From: Bacteroidaceae bacterium
Lineage (GTDB): Bacteria > Bacteroidota > Bacteroidia > Bacteroidales > Bacteroidaceae
Assembly (NCBI GenBank): GCA_024398665.1
Contig: JAKSIS010000001.1
Coordinates: 38,284-102,283, forward strand
DNA: 64,000 nt
Reading direction: 5' to 3'
The notes under the pieces are model-generated. The model searched no databases. It saw nothing but the letters and a program-made list of their open reading frames with translations, and was not told the origin of the DNA. A program made the translations under genes and the position numbers. Positions within the stretch are counted from its first letter, which is position 1. Every line of letters starts with the position of its first letter. Of the stretch, positions 1 to 8,082 are shown piece after piece.

Positions 1-1
1 C

Positions 2-2371
2 ACCATGCAGTTCCATCCGCACGGTGACGCTTCGATAGGCGACGCTCTGGTGCAGCTGGGACAGAAGGACCTGCTCATTGAATGTCAGGGAAACTGGGGC
101 AACATACTTACCGGCCACAAGGCCGCCGCGCCCCGATATATTGAAGCCCGGCTTTCAAAATTCGCGCTGGAGACTCTGTTCAATCCCAAGACGACTGAAT
201 GGAAGGCGTCATATGACGGCCGCAACAGGGAACCGGTGACCCTGCCTGTGAAATTCCCGCTGCTTCTTGCGCAGGGCGCTGACGGCATTGCCGTAGGCCT
301 GTCCTGCAAGATACTTCCGCATAACTTCAACGAACTGTGTGACGCTGCGGTGTCATATCTGAAAGGTGAGGAGTTTCACCTGTATCCCGATTTCCAGACC
401 GGCGGTGCCGTGGACGTGTCGCGCTACAATGACGGCGAACGTGGCGGAATGGTACGCATACGCGCCAAAATATCCAAGGAGGCCGATAACAAGACTCTGG
501 TGATCAATGAAATACCTTACGGAGAGAACGTTACCACCCTTTGCGAGTCAATCGTCAAGGCCGGTGAAAAGGGCAAGATCAAGATCCGCAAGGTTGAGAA
601 CCTGACAGCTGACAAGGTCGAGATACGCATTTCGCTTGCACCCGGTGTATCATCGGACAAGACCATTGACGCCCTGTACGCGTTCACGAACTGTGAAGTG
701 AGCCTTTCGCCCAACTGCTGCGTGATAGACGCTGACAAGCCGCATTTCCTCAAGGTCAGTGACGTGCTGCGCAAGTCCGTTGACAACACCAGGGACCTGC
801 TGAGGCGTGAACTTGAGATTGAACGCGGCGAACTGATGGAACAGCTGCATTTTGCATCACTGGAGGAAATATTCATTGAAGAGCGCATTTACAAGGACCG
901 TGAATTCGAAGAGGCTCCTGATATGGACGCCGCATGCGAACACATTGACGAGCGCCTGACCCCGTATTACCCCAAGATGATACGTGAGGTGACAAAGGAC
1001 GACATACTGAAACTCATGGAAATCAGGATGGCCCGTATCCTGAAGTTCAACAAGGACAAGGCTGAGGAGGCCATGGCAAGGATGAAGTCCGATATAGCCC
1101 GCATAGACAGGGATCTGGCCAACATGACCGGTGTCACTGTCAAGTGGTTCAGAATGCTCAAGGACAAGTACGGTGCCGCCTATCCGCGCCGCACGGAAAT
1201 CAAGAGCTTTGACACCATTGTGGCCACAAAGGTAATAGAGGCCAACCAGAAACTGTACATCAACCGCGCGGACGGATTCATCGGAATGGAACTCAAGAAG
1301 GATGAATATGTCTGCAACTGTTCGGAGATCGATGACATAATACTGTTCTACAAGGACGGCCGCTTCAAGGTAGTGAAGGTGGCTGACAAACTGTTTGTCG
1401 GAACAGGCGTGATGTATCTTGACGTGTTCAAGAAAAACGACCGCCGCACTATCTACAACGTGGTTTACAGGGACGGCAAGAACGGAGCGTTCTTCATAAA
1501 GAGATTCGCTGCGACCGGTCTGACCCGTGACAAGGAATATGACCTGACCCAGGGCAAGCCGGGATCGAAGATATCCTATTTCAGCGCCAACCACAACGGT
1601 GAGGCGGAAGTCATAAGAGTCACCCTGAAACCCAATCCCAAGCTCAAGAAACCTGTTTTCGACAAGGATTTCAGCGATATCATGATCAAGGGACGCCAGT
1701 CAATGGGCAATCTGCTTACACGCAACGACGTTCAGCGCATAGGTCTCAAGTCACACGGCGTTTCGACCCTTGGCGGCCGTAAGGTGTGGTTTGACAAGGA
1801 CATTCTGCGTCTGGACTTTGACGGTCACGGAGAGTATCTGGACGAATTCGACAAGGACGAACAGCTGCTGGTCATTATGGCAAACGGCGAATACTATACC
1901 ACTGAACCTGATGCGAACTGTCATTTTGACCATGACATTCTGCGCATTGAGAAGTTTGACCCCTCAAAGGTCTGGACAGCCGTGCTGTTTGACGCTTCTC
2001 AGAAGGGTTTCCTGTACCTGAAGCGATTCAATCTGGACCCGACTGCCAAACGCGTCAACATTCTGGGTGACGAGAAGGGCAGCAGCCTGGTGCTGCTCAC
2101 TGACACCTTCTATCCGCGCCTGCTGGTGACAATGGGCGGTGCGGACAGCTTCCGTGAACCCATGGAGCTTGATGCCGAATCATTTGTAGGAATCAAGGGC
2201 GTGAAGGCCCGCGGCCGCAGGGTCACCACATTTGCGGTTGAAAGGGTTGAGGAACTTGAGCCGCTGCGCCAGCCCGAACTCCCGGCCCAGCCTGAAGATG
2301 TTGCGGCTGAAACCGATGATGAACCGCAGGATGATGAGAATGAAAACGACGGTCAGCTTTCGCTTTTCTGA
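2..2371 (+). CDS. parC: DNA topoisomerase IV subunit A (ParC), 5' end cut by window edge
   Basis: Breakage-reunion subunit of topoisomerase IV, which decatenates daughter chromosomes together with ParE. The frame is open to the left edge, so the first visible Met (position 5) is internal. The visible part begins with HPHGDASIGDAL; the AAAPRYIEARL motif carries the catalytic Tyr (codon at 137-139). The tower and coiled-coil parts follow, then a C-terminal region (from about 1200) with divergent beta-pinwheel-like repeats and an acidic tail ending in GQLSLF. The short, divergent C-terminal domain and lack of a clear GyrA box favour ParC over GyrA. The 3' end overlaps the next gene by 32 nt. Confidence 0.9.
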   Translation, partial: TMQFHPHGDASIGDALVQLGQKDLLIECQGNWGNILTGHKAAAPRYIEARLSKFALETLFNPKTTEWKASYDGRNREPVTLPVKFPLLLAQGADGIAVGLSCKILPHNFNELCDAAVSYLKGEEFHLYPDFQTGGAVDVSRYNDGERGGMVRIRAKISKEADNKTLVINEIPYGENVTTLCESIVKAGEKGKIKIRKVENLTADKVEIRISLAPGVSSDKTIDALYAFTNCEVSLSPNCCVIDADKPHFLKVSDVLRKSVDNTRDLLRRELEIERGELMEQLHFASLEEIFIEERIYKDREFEEAPDMDAACEHIDERLTPYYPKMIREVTKDDILKLMEIRMARILKFNKDKAEEAMARMKSDIARIDRDLANMTGVTVKWFRMLKDKYGAAYPRRTEIKSFDTIVATKVIEANQKLYINRADGFIGMELKKDEYVCNCSEIDDIILFYKDGRFKVVKVADKLFVGTGVMYLDVFKKNDRRTIYNVVYRDGKNGAFFIKRFAATGLTRDKEYDLTQGKPGSKISYFSANHNGEAEVIRVTLKPNPKLKKPVFDKDFSDIMIKGRQSMGNLLTRNDVQRIGLKSHGVSTLGGRKVWFDKDILRLDFDGHGEYLDEFDKDEQLLVIMANGEYYTTEPDANCHFDHDILRIEKFDPSKVWTAVLFDASQKGFLYLKRFNLDPTAKRVNILGDEKGSSLVLLTDTFYPRLLVTMGGADSFREPMELDAESFVGIKGVKARGRRVTTFAVERVEELEPLRQPELPAQPEDVAAETDDEPQDDENENDGQLSLF

Positions 2372-3185
2372 GCTTGCGCTGGCGCTGATGCTGGTGCCGG
2401 CCTGCGTCCGGGCGCAGGAACAGTCAGCGGTAGGCGTCATGCCCGCTCCGCACCAGGTTGTAAGTTCGCTGTCTGCCGGTGTGGGGCACACAAAGGCCAT
2501 GGACGGATTCCTGTCTCCGCTGGAATATGACGGAACGGCCTTTTCCCTGTCTGAGGACCGGGTGGCCGCAATAGGCGGTGAGGAGAGCATTTTCCGCTTC
2601 CTGCGTACGCACAACAGCTTGCTGTTCAGTTCAATGAAGAACGAAACCGGTGGCGGGTCCACGCTCCAGTTCATGGCCGATGCCAACTGCATGTGGGGCT
2701 GGCCTGCACTCCATACTGACATTTTTGACCTTATAGCCGGACCTGTGGCAATGCTGGACATAGGGGCCTTGTGGAACCGCCGCAATTCGAACAATCCTGC
2801 CAACGTGGAAGGCAACCTGTCACTTGGCGCCGGGGCGGATGGAACCCTGCGTTTCAGACTGCGTTCATATCCCATGGCTCTTCAGGGAACTTTGTTCATA
2901 CCCCTTTCCGGGATAGGCTTTGCTCCAGACTACGACCAGCCGTACTGGATTATGTATACTGGCAGCCAGTACGGACGGACACTTCATTTTACCCATATGT
3001 TCAACAATCCGTCCGTAACCTGTGACATGGCGCTTTGCCTGCCGGTGAAAAACGGACAGGTGCGCTTGGGATGGACTGCGGACTACCGTACGGACAAACT
3101 GGGCGGCAACAGGACGCGCATTTCACACAATATGTTCAATCTGGGCTATGCATACAGGTTTGAACGCAAATACAACGGCCGATGA
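2340..3185 (+). CDS. DUF3316-like exported protein, probable outer-membrane protein
   Basis: Protein of about 281 residues with an N-terminal signal peptide (MKTTVSFRFSELALALMLVP, cleavage near VRAQ). The body is rich in alternating aromatic and polar residues and ends in a beta-strand-like stretch (NLGYAYRFERKYNGR), as expected for a small outer-membrane or periplasmic beta-rich protein. The pattern LSPLEYDGTAFSL near the mature N-terminus resembles the Bacteroidales DUF3316 family; this family call is from memory of the pattern only. The start at 2340 is preceded by AGG nine bases upstream; 2331 is an alternative. It overlaps parC by 32 nt and the next gene by an ATGA junction, so the three are probably co-transcribed. 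Function unknown. Confidence 0.6.
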   Translation: MKTTVSFRFSELALALMLVPACVRAQEQSAVGVMPAPHQVVSSLSAGVGHTKAMDGFLSPLEYDGTAFSLSEDRVAAIGGEESIFRFLRTHNSLLFSSMKNETGGGSTLQFMADANCMWGWPALHTDIFDLIAGPVAMLDIGALWNRRNSNNPANVEGNLSLGAGADGTLRFRLRSYPMALQGTLFIPLSGIGFAPDYDQPYWIMYTGSQYGRTLHFTHMFNNPSVTCDMALCLPVKNGQVRLGWTADYRTDKLGGNRTRISHNMFNLGYAYRFERKYNGR

Positions 3186-4228
3186 GAAGAATTCATGACA
3201 TGCTGGCCGTAATGCTTTTGACGGCATTTTCCTTATTGGCTTCATGTACGAAAGTCGATACTGAGAATTCGTTTGCCAACACATCGGCCGGCAATTTCGC
3301 GGCACTGTGGACAATCATGGACGAACACTACTGCTTCTTTGACTACAAGAACAGTGAGTTCGGGCTGGATTGGGACCAGGTGTATGACAAGTATCAGGAA
3401 TATGTATATGAGGGTATGGGCGACATGGCCCTGTTCGAGGTCCTTTCCTCCATGCTTTCCGAACTGCGTGACGGGCATGTGAACCTGTACGGCCCCTATG
3501 ACGTGTCGCGTAACTGGAGCTGGAAGGAGGATTATCCGGCGAATTACTCTGAAGAGGTGCGTGACGGGTATCTGGGTACGGACTACAAGATTGCGTCTAC
3601 CGGGTATTTTTATCAGGTGCTGCCTGACAACATAGGCTATATGACCATAGAATCGTTCTCAAACGCGATATCGGATTCTAAACTTGATGCCATGCTGCAT
3701 TACCTGTGTTTCTGCAACGGACTGATAATCGATATCAGGAACAACGGAGGCGGAAATCTTGACATAGCGGAGCAGGTGGCCTCAAGATTTACGAATGAGA
3801 AGGTTCTGACAGGTTACACAAAATACAAGAACGGGCCCGGACACAATGACTTTTCTGACCCTGTCGCCAATTATGTGGAACCGGCAATGAGCAATCTGCG
3901 CTGGCAGAAACCTGTCGCCCTGCTTACGAACCGGGGCTGTTTCAGCAGCGCCAATGACTTTACGGTCAAGATGAAGGAAATGCCCATGGTGACTGTCTTC
4001 GGTGACCGTACGGGCGGAGGCGGCGGACTGCCCATGTCCAGCGAACTGCCCAACGGCTGGTCTGTAAGGTTCTCATCGGCCCCGTCATATGACAAGGATA
4101 TGAATGACATTGAAGGCGGCGTTGATCCTGATGTTTTCGTGTCAATGACTGACAGTGACAGGCTGCAGGGCATTGACACCATCATCGAAGCAGCCCGCGA
4201 ATGGATAAACGGATTGATAACAAACTGA
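3182..4228 (+). CDS. S41 family (C-terminal processing) peptidase, lipoprotein
   Basis: Serine protease of the tail-specific/S41 type. The N-terminus has a lipoprotein signal (MLLTAFSLLASC, lipid Cys about residue 22), so it should be anchored in the outer or inner membrane facing the periplasm or surface. The core shows GLIIDIRNNGGGN, typical of S41, and the nucleophile region LTNRGCFSSANDF (Ser255/Ser256), followed by GDRTGGGGGLPMS. No clear PDZ domain is seen, as in many short Bacteroidetes S41 lipoproteins. ATGA overlap with the preceding gene; sppA starts 5 nt after its stop, so two periplasmic proteases are encoded back to back. Confidence 0.85.
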   Translation: MRRIHDMLAVMLLTAFSLLASCTKVDTENSFANTSAGNFAALWTIMDEHYCFFDYKNSEFGLDWDQVYDKYQEYVYEGMGDMALFEVLSSMLSELRDGHVNLYGPYDVSRNWSWKEDYPANYSEEVRDGYLGTDYKIASTGYFYQVLPDNIGYMTIESFSNAISDSKLDAMLHYLCFCNGLIIDIRNNGGGNLDIAEQVASRFTNEKVLTGYTKYKNGPGHNDFSDPVANYVEPAMSNLRWQKPVALLTNRGCFSSANDFTVKMKEMPMVTVFGDRTGGGGGLPMSSELPNGWSVRFSSAPSYDKDMNDIEGGVDPDVFVSMTDSDRLQGIDTIIEAAREWINGLITN

Positions 4229-4233
4229 AAAAT

Positions 4234-5946
4234 ATGAAAAGAATTCTCTCATTTCTGGCCATGGCGCTCATAATTCCGGCCATGGCGTCTGCAGGAACCG
4301 GCAAGGTGCTGAAGATTGATTTCAGCAGTCCGGTCGTGGAAAACAGTTCGGGTATGCAGTTTGACATTTCTTCACTGCTTGGCGGCGGTTCGTCGGCATC
4401 GCCTGTAACTCTTCTCAGCTATGTGCGCGCCATTGACGCGGCGGCTCAGGACAAGAACATAAGAATGATCTACATGACTCCCGATAAAATCAGTGCAGGC
4501 ATGTCACAGGTTGAGGAGATCAGAGCTGCGCTGGAGCGTTTCCGCGCATCGGGCAAGGAGATAGTCTGCTACTGCTCCAACTTTTCGAACCTGACATACT
4601 ATCTGGCATCGGTTGCCGACAAGGTGATTCTGGACCCCGCATCGGAAAGCATGGTGCTTGGCCTGGCCACCCGCCAGTTCTTTCTGAAGGACATTCTGGA
4701 CGCCCTTGAGATTGAAGTGCAGCTTATCCGCCACGGCAAGTACAAATCAGCCGGTGAAATGTATATACGCAACAGTTCCAGCCCCGAGAACCGCCAGCAG
4801 AACCAGGAAATGATTGACGCCATATGGGACGGCTGGAGCACGCAGATTGCGGCCTCGCGCGGAATATCCGTATCGGACTTCAATTCATGGATAGACAATC
4901 TGGAACTGGTACTGCCGCAGGACTACAAGGACAGGGGGCTGATTGACGAAATATGGTACCGTGACCAGGTTGACGAATACATTTGCGGCCAGTACGGGGT
5001 CGATGACATCAAACTGGTAAGTTATGTCAAGCTGGCCAAGTACGCTGACAAGCTGAAGAAGGGCAAGCGCAAAAACCGCATTGCTGTCATATATGCCGAT
5101 GGCGAGATTGTCATGGAGGGTTCATCGGACAACATTGTAGGTCCCAAGCTTGCAGCTACCATAGAGAAGGTCCGCAAGGACAGGAAGGTCAAGGCAGTGG
5201 TATTCCGTGTCAATTCACCCGGCGGCAGCGCACAGGCGGCCGAATCCATACGCCGCAGCATAGAAATGCTCAAGAAGGACAAGCCCGTCATTGTCAGTTT
5301 CGGCGACTATGCCGCATCGGGCGGCTACTGGATATCGGCAGCCGGTGACAGGATCTACACCAATGACTGCACCCTGACCGGTTCAATCGGTGTATTTTCA
5401 ATTGTCCCCAGTTATGGAAATGCGCTCAGAAAGAACCTGAAGGTCAACATGGAGACGCAGGGCACATCGGCCCACAGCGACATGATTACCGGTGTGCGCA
5501 GACTTGACGACACGGAAGTGGAGTATTTCCAGAAGTCTGTTGAAGATATCTATGACCAGTTCACCACTATCGTTTCCGATGGTCGCGGAATGGCAAAGGA
5601 CAGGGTCGATGAACTGGGCCAGGGACGTGTGTGGGCCGGCAGCGAGGCTTTGAAGAACGGTCTGGCCGATGTCCGCGGCGGACTGGTTGACGCACTTGCC
5701 TATGCCGCTGAAAAGGCAGGTCTTGAGGCAGGCGAATACCGTGTCAATTCGTATCCTGAAGCCAAGGATGTGAACCTGATGTCCCTGCTCATGGGCTCAG
5801 AAGTGCCTGATCCGGATGAGACGGCAACTTCACATGTCCAGGAGAATGCGGTGCTGGAGGAACTTTTCCCAGCCGTTTCATTCATTCGCGAAATGTCACA
5901 GCCGCAGAACATGCTGCGCATGGAAAGCGTGATTGAATTCAAGTGA
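4234..5946 (+). CDS. sppA: Signal peptide peptidase SppA, 67K type
   Basis: Membrane-associated serine protease that degrades cleaved signal peptides. About 570 residues, the long (tandem-domain) form. An N-terminal hydrophobic segment (ILSFLAMALIIPAMA) acts as signal or anchor. The N-terminal half carries the catalytic Lys in GKYKSAGEMY (Lys171 counted from this start); the C-terminal half carries NSPGGSAQAAESI and the nucleophile Ser in DYAASGGYWISA (Ser362), followed by TGSIGVF. The start at 4234 is chosen because the signal peptide begins there; an upstream in-frame ATG at 4201 lies inside the S41 gene. It is the last gene of the parC-led cluster. Confidence 0.92.
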   Translation: MKRILSFLAMALIIPAMASAGTGKVLKIDFSSPVVENSSGMQFDISSLLGGGSSASPVTLLSYVRAIDAAAQDKNIRMIYMTPDKISAGMSQVEEIRAALERFRASGKEIVCYCSNFSNLTYYLASVADKVILDPASESMVLGLATRQFFLKDILDALEIEVQLIRHGKYKSAGEMYIRNSSSPENRQQNQEMIDAIWDGWSTQIAASRGISVSDFNSWIDNLELVLPQDYKDRGLIDEIWYRDQVDEYICGQYGVDDIKLVSYVKLAKYADKLKKGKRKNRIAVIYADGEIVMEGSSDNIVGPKLAATIEKVRKDRKVKAVVFRVNSPGGSAQAAESIRRSIEMLKKDKPVIVSFGDYAASGGYWISAAGDRIYTNDCTLTGSIGVFSIVPSYGNALRKNLKVNMETQGTSAHSDMITGVRRLDDTEVEYFQKSVEDIYDQFTTIVSDGRGMAKDRVDELGQGRVWAGSEALKNGLADVRGGLVDALAYAAEKAGLEAGEYRVNSYPEAKDVNLMSLLMGSEVPDPDETATSHVQENAVLEELFPAVSFIREMSQPQNMLRMESVIEFK

Positions 5947-5978
5947 TTTGCATATTCGCCGCGAAAGGTGTACTTTCG
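5947..5978 (+). promoter_or_regulatory. Bacteroidetes-type promoter for tRNA-Leu
   Basis: TTTG (5947-5950), 20-nt spacer, TACTTTCG (5971-5978), close to the Bacteroidetes consensus TTTG-N19/20-TAnnTTTG. The expected start point falls just before the tRNA 5' end at 5989. The -7 box sits in the right arm of a perfect 9-bp hairpin (CCGCGAAAG 5959-5967 / CTTTCGCGG 5973-5981). Confidence 0.55.
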
Positions 5979-5988
5979 CGGTCGATTT

Positions 5989-6069
5989 GCGGGCGTGGCG
6001 GAATTGGTAGACGCGCCAGACTTAGGATCTGGTACCTCAGGTGTGTAGGTTCGAGTCCTATCGCCCGTA
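5989..6069 (+). tRNA. tRNA-Leu (anticodon UAG)
   Basis: Class II (long variable arm) tRNA. The acceptor stem gcgggcg (5989-5995) pairs with cgcccgt (6062-6068), discriminator A at 6069. The anticodon stem ccaga/tctgg (6016-6020/6028-6032) encloses the loop cttagga with anticodon TAG (6023-6025). The T-loop ggttcgagtcc is normal. CCA is not encoded. Confidence 0.95.
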
Positions 6070-6119
6070 CAAAATAAGGTGGCCTGGCGGCCGCCTTATT
6101 TTGTACGGGTGATAGGACT
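6054..6119. repeat. 26-bp inverted repeat that copies the tRNA-Leu 3' end
   Basis: Arms 6054-6079 and 6094-6119 match as reverse complements with one mismatch, around a 14-nt GC-rich loop. The left arm is the T-arm and acceptor 3' strand of tRNA-Leu plus 10 nt; the right arm is an inverted copy of it. It may form a terminator-like hairpin for the tRNA, or be a relic of an integration or inversion at the tRNA 3' end. Confidence 0.75.
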
Positions 6120-6600
6120 AAGTTCCTTTTTTTAATTTGCTTCGCAAATGGGGCGGCCTCCGGCCGCTTCGCGCTCGGGGGCTCGCGCTCTCCCAAATAC
6201 GGACGAACCTGCGGGTGGGGTGCTGCTGCCGGAATTCGCGCTCGAGGGCCGTGCTGGGGGCCGTGCTCTGGGCTTCTCGTTTGGGGACTTCTCGTTTGGA
6301 GCTTCAAGTTCTGGGCTTTTCGCTTGGGGTCTTCGCGTTTGGAACTTCGAGTTCTGGGCTTTTCGCTTGGGGGCTTCGCGTTTGGGGACTCTCGCTCTTA
6401 AGAATACGTATTGACCTGCGTGGGGGGGGTGCTGTTGCCGGAATTTGGGTGCACGGAATCGCGGCTGTGGGCTTTTTGCGTGCACCCAAAGGCTTATTTG
6501 GGGCCTTGGGTGCATGGAATGTGACCTACAAGCTTTCTGTCTGCACCCAAATCCTGGCGAAAGCACCCGCCACGCAGGTGCGGGCGTATTTTTTTTTTAT
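6120..6600. repeat. Gene-free repeat region: direct repeats and REP-like hairpins
   Basis: No supportable gene. It contains two tandem 43-bp units (6301-6343, 6344-6386; about 90% alike) rich in ttcgcttggg and ttctgggc; an 11-bp-arm hairpin TTTGGGTGCAC/GTGCACCCAAA (6444-6454/6480-6490); a related 9-bp-arm hairpin TTGGGTGCA/TGCACCCAA (6506-6514/6542-6550); and three copies of a motif close to aatacgtacgcacctgcg (6196-6213, 6403-6420, and inverted 6573-6590). The motif also occurs in the 142-bp elements at 26-32 kb. Long open frames here are read-through of repeats. Confidence 0.7.
6563..6598 (+). terminator. Hairpin plus T-run, terminator-like
   Basis: A GC-rich stem (cccgc 6566-6570 with gcggg 6580-6584; gcacc/ggtgc is an alternative pairing) is followed by ten T residues (6589-6598). 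It has the form of an intrinsic terminator on the plus strand, though it lies more than 500 nt after the tRNA and overlaps the inverted repeat motif. Confidence 0.35.
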
Positions 6601-6616
6601 GAATGTCAATCTGTTT

Positions 6617-6751
6617 CGGGCTGTATGCGGTATCCGCCAAACTGAACAGTACCGGGCTGTATGCGGTATCCGCCAAACTGAACAGTACCGGGCGGGATGT
6701 GCTATCCGCCAAACTGAACAGTACCGGGCGGGATGTGCTATCCGCCAAACA
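6617..6751. repeat. 36-bp tandem repeat, about 3.7 copies
   Basis: Units start at 6617, 6653, 6689 and 6725 with exactly 36-bp spacing. All contain tatccgccaaactgaacag; units 1-2 begin cgggctgtatgcgg and units 3-4 begin cgggcgggatgtgc. There are no spacers, so it is not a CRISPR array. No gene is visible from here to 7141. Confidence 0.9.
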
Positions 6752-6978
6752 GAGAAACAGTGACTGGGTGTACATGACCTATGTGGTATGTTCATGTTTC
6801 TCATATCCCCGAAATACGGCAATGAGAAACGCGGATACAGGCTAAATATCTTGTGATAGCGTGCCGCGTTTCTCGATTTGGCGGAGTGGCTGCCAGTCTG
6901 TAATCAAATAAGTTCACGTTAGTTCAGGCAAATTGAAATTTTCATTGTCATGACGAATGTGAACTGAAAAGATATGCC

Positions 6979-6986
6979 TATATTTG
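6979..6986 (+). promoter_or_regulatory. Possible -7 promoter box upstream of the secreted-protein cluster
   Basis: TATATTTG matches TAnnTTTG exactly and is the best match between the repeats and the gene at 7142. No good -33 element is seen at the usual distance, and the leader would be about 150 nt. Confidence 0.3.
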
Positions 6987-7141
6987 TCAGGTAATATAAG
7001 CTTCATTATCATCCATTTAATCCTATTCTGTTTTTTTTGTGGCGACAGCTTGGCTTATTGCTGCTGATAAAAATACAAATGCATGGATTACGGATGGCGA
7101 TTTGAGCTTGATTTATTGATAACCAACTATTTCTATGTAAT

Positions 7142-8062
7142 ATGAAACGTTTATTCCCACTTTTTTTCCTGATTGCATTTCCTGCAGTCTATGCCACAGC
7201 ACAACAGATTGCCGTAGTCAACGGGGCTGGATCAACATCGGTCTATTATACATTGGATGAAGCAATAAGCGGAGCCGATGCAGGCAGTACCGTGTATATT
7301 CCCGGCGGAGGCTTCAAGATCAGTGACGGCACAAAAATCAACAAGAAGCTTACTCTGATAGGAATAGGTCACAAACCGAATACCGACAATGCTGACGGTA
7401 ACACCACAATTAGTGGAAATGTCAACTTCACAGCCGGTTCAGACGGCAGTGCCATTATGGGTGTATATATGCCGAACGATATCAATATTGCCCAGGACGG
7501 CAAAGTGAAGAACATACTTGTCAGATACTGCAACGCCAACTCAATCCAGGTCAAGAATGACAGTTGCACAGGCATTTTCGTAAACCAGAACTACCTGAGA
7601 AGCAGCAGTTCATTCGGCGGTTCAAATGCCACAGTTACCAACAATATAATGCACAGCATTTCTAACTTAACAGGTGGCGTTGTCAATAACAATATTATGA
7701 ACGACTTATCATATCAGGGTTATCATGTTTATGAAAAATATAGCATAAATTCTGTAAAGAATTCAACTGTCAAAGATAATGTCTGCCGATATGGTTCTAG
7801 AGATTGCAGCGGCACTTTTTTTGAGAATAATCAGGAAGGAGATTTGAAATCATTTTTTGTTGCTGCTAACGGAGTTACACCTGATTCCGACTTCCATTTC
7901 AGCGATACGTTCGAAGGCAACACTGACTGTGGCGTATACGCTGGAACCGGATTCAGTGACGACTGTCTTCCTCCATTGCCCAGGATAGTCAGCAAGAGCA
8001 TTGCCGAACAGACTGATGCTCAGGGAAAACTCAAAGTTCAGGTTACGGTAAAGACCAGGTAA
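7142..8062 (+). CDS. Secreted protein, beta-helix-like, function unknown
   Basis: 306 residues with a clear signal peptide (MKRLFPLFFLIAFPAVYATA, cleavage before QQIAVV). The segment YYTLDEAISGADAGSTVYIPGG resembles the start of right-handed beta-helix (pectate-lyase-like) domains, and later repeats rich in Asn and short hydrophobic steps (ATVTNNIMHSISNLTGGVVNNNIMN) fit stacked beta-helix turns. The C-terminus (IVSKSIAEQTDAQGKLKVQVTVKTR) lacks an obvious sorting domain. Two similarly exported genes follow at 21 and 8 nt spacing, so an operon is likely. No catalytic residues could be recognised; a structural or adhesive surface role is a guess. Confidence 0.6.
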   Translation: MKRLFPLFFLIAFPAVYATAQQIAVVNGAGSTSVYYTLDEAISGADAGSTVYIPGGGFKISDGTKINKKLTLIGIGHKPNTDNADGNTTISGNVNFTAGSDGSAIMGVYMPNDINIAQDGKVKNILVRYCNANSIQVKNDSCTGIFVNQNYLRSSSSFGGSNATVTNNIMHSISNLTGGVVNNNIMNDLSYQGYHVYEKYSINSVKNSTVKDNVCRYGSRDCSGTFFENNQEGDLKSFFVAANGVTPDSDFHFSDTFEGNTDCGVYAGTGFSDDCLPPLPRIVSKSIAEQTDAQGKLKVQVTVKTR

Positions 8063-8082
8063 GGATTGAATGCGGTCATAAG

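Noticed and set aside
6054-6119. Integrative element att site at tRNA-Leu
   Set aside because: The copy of the tRNA end is inverted and only 40 bp away; no integrase or second direct copy is seen in the window.
6617-6751. CRISPR-like array of 36-bp repeats
   Set aside because: Repeats are directly adjacent without spacers and no cas genes are nearby. The same holds for the 36-bp array at 30156-30263.
6137-6763. Long open frames over the repeat region after tRNA-Leu
   Set aside because: The translated products are low-complexity read-through of the 43-bp and 36-bp repeats, present on both strands, with no start signals.
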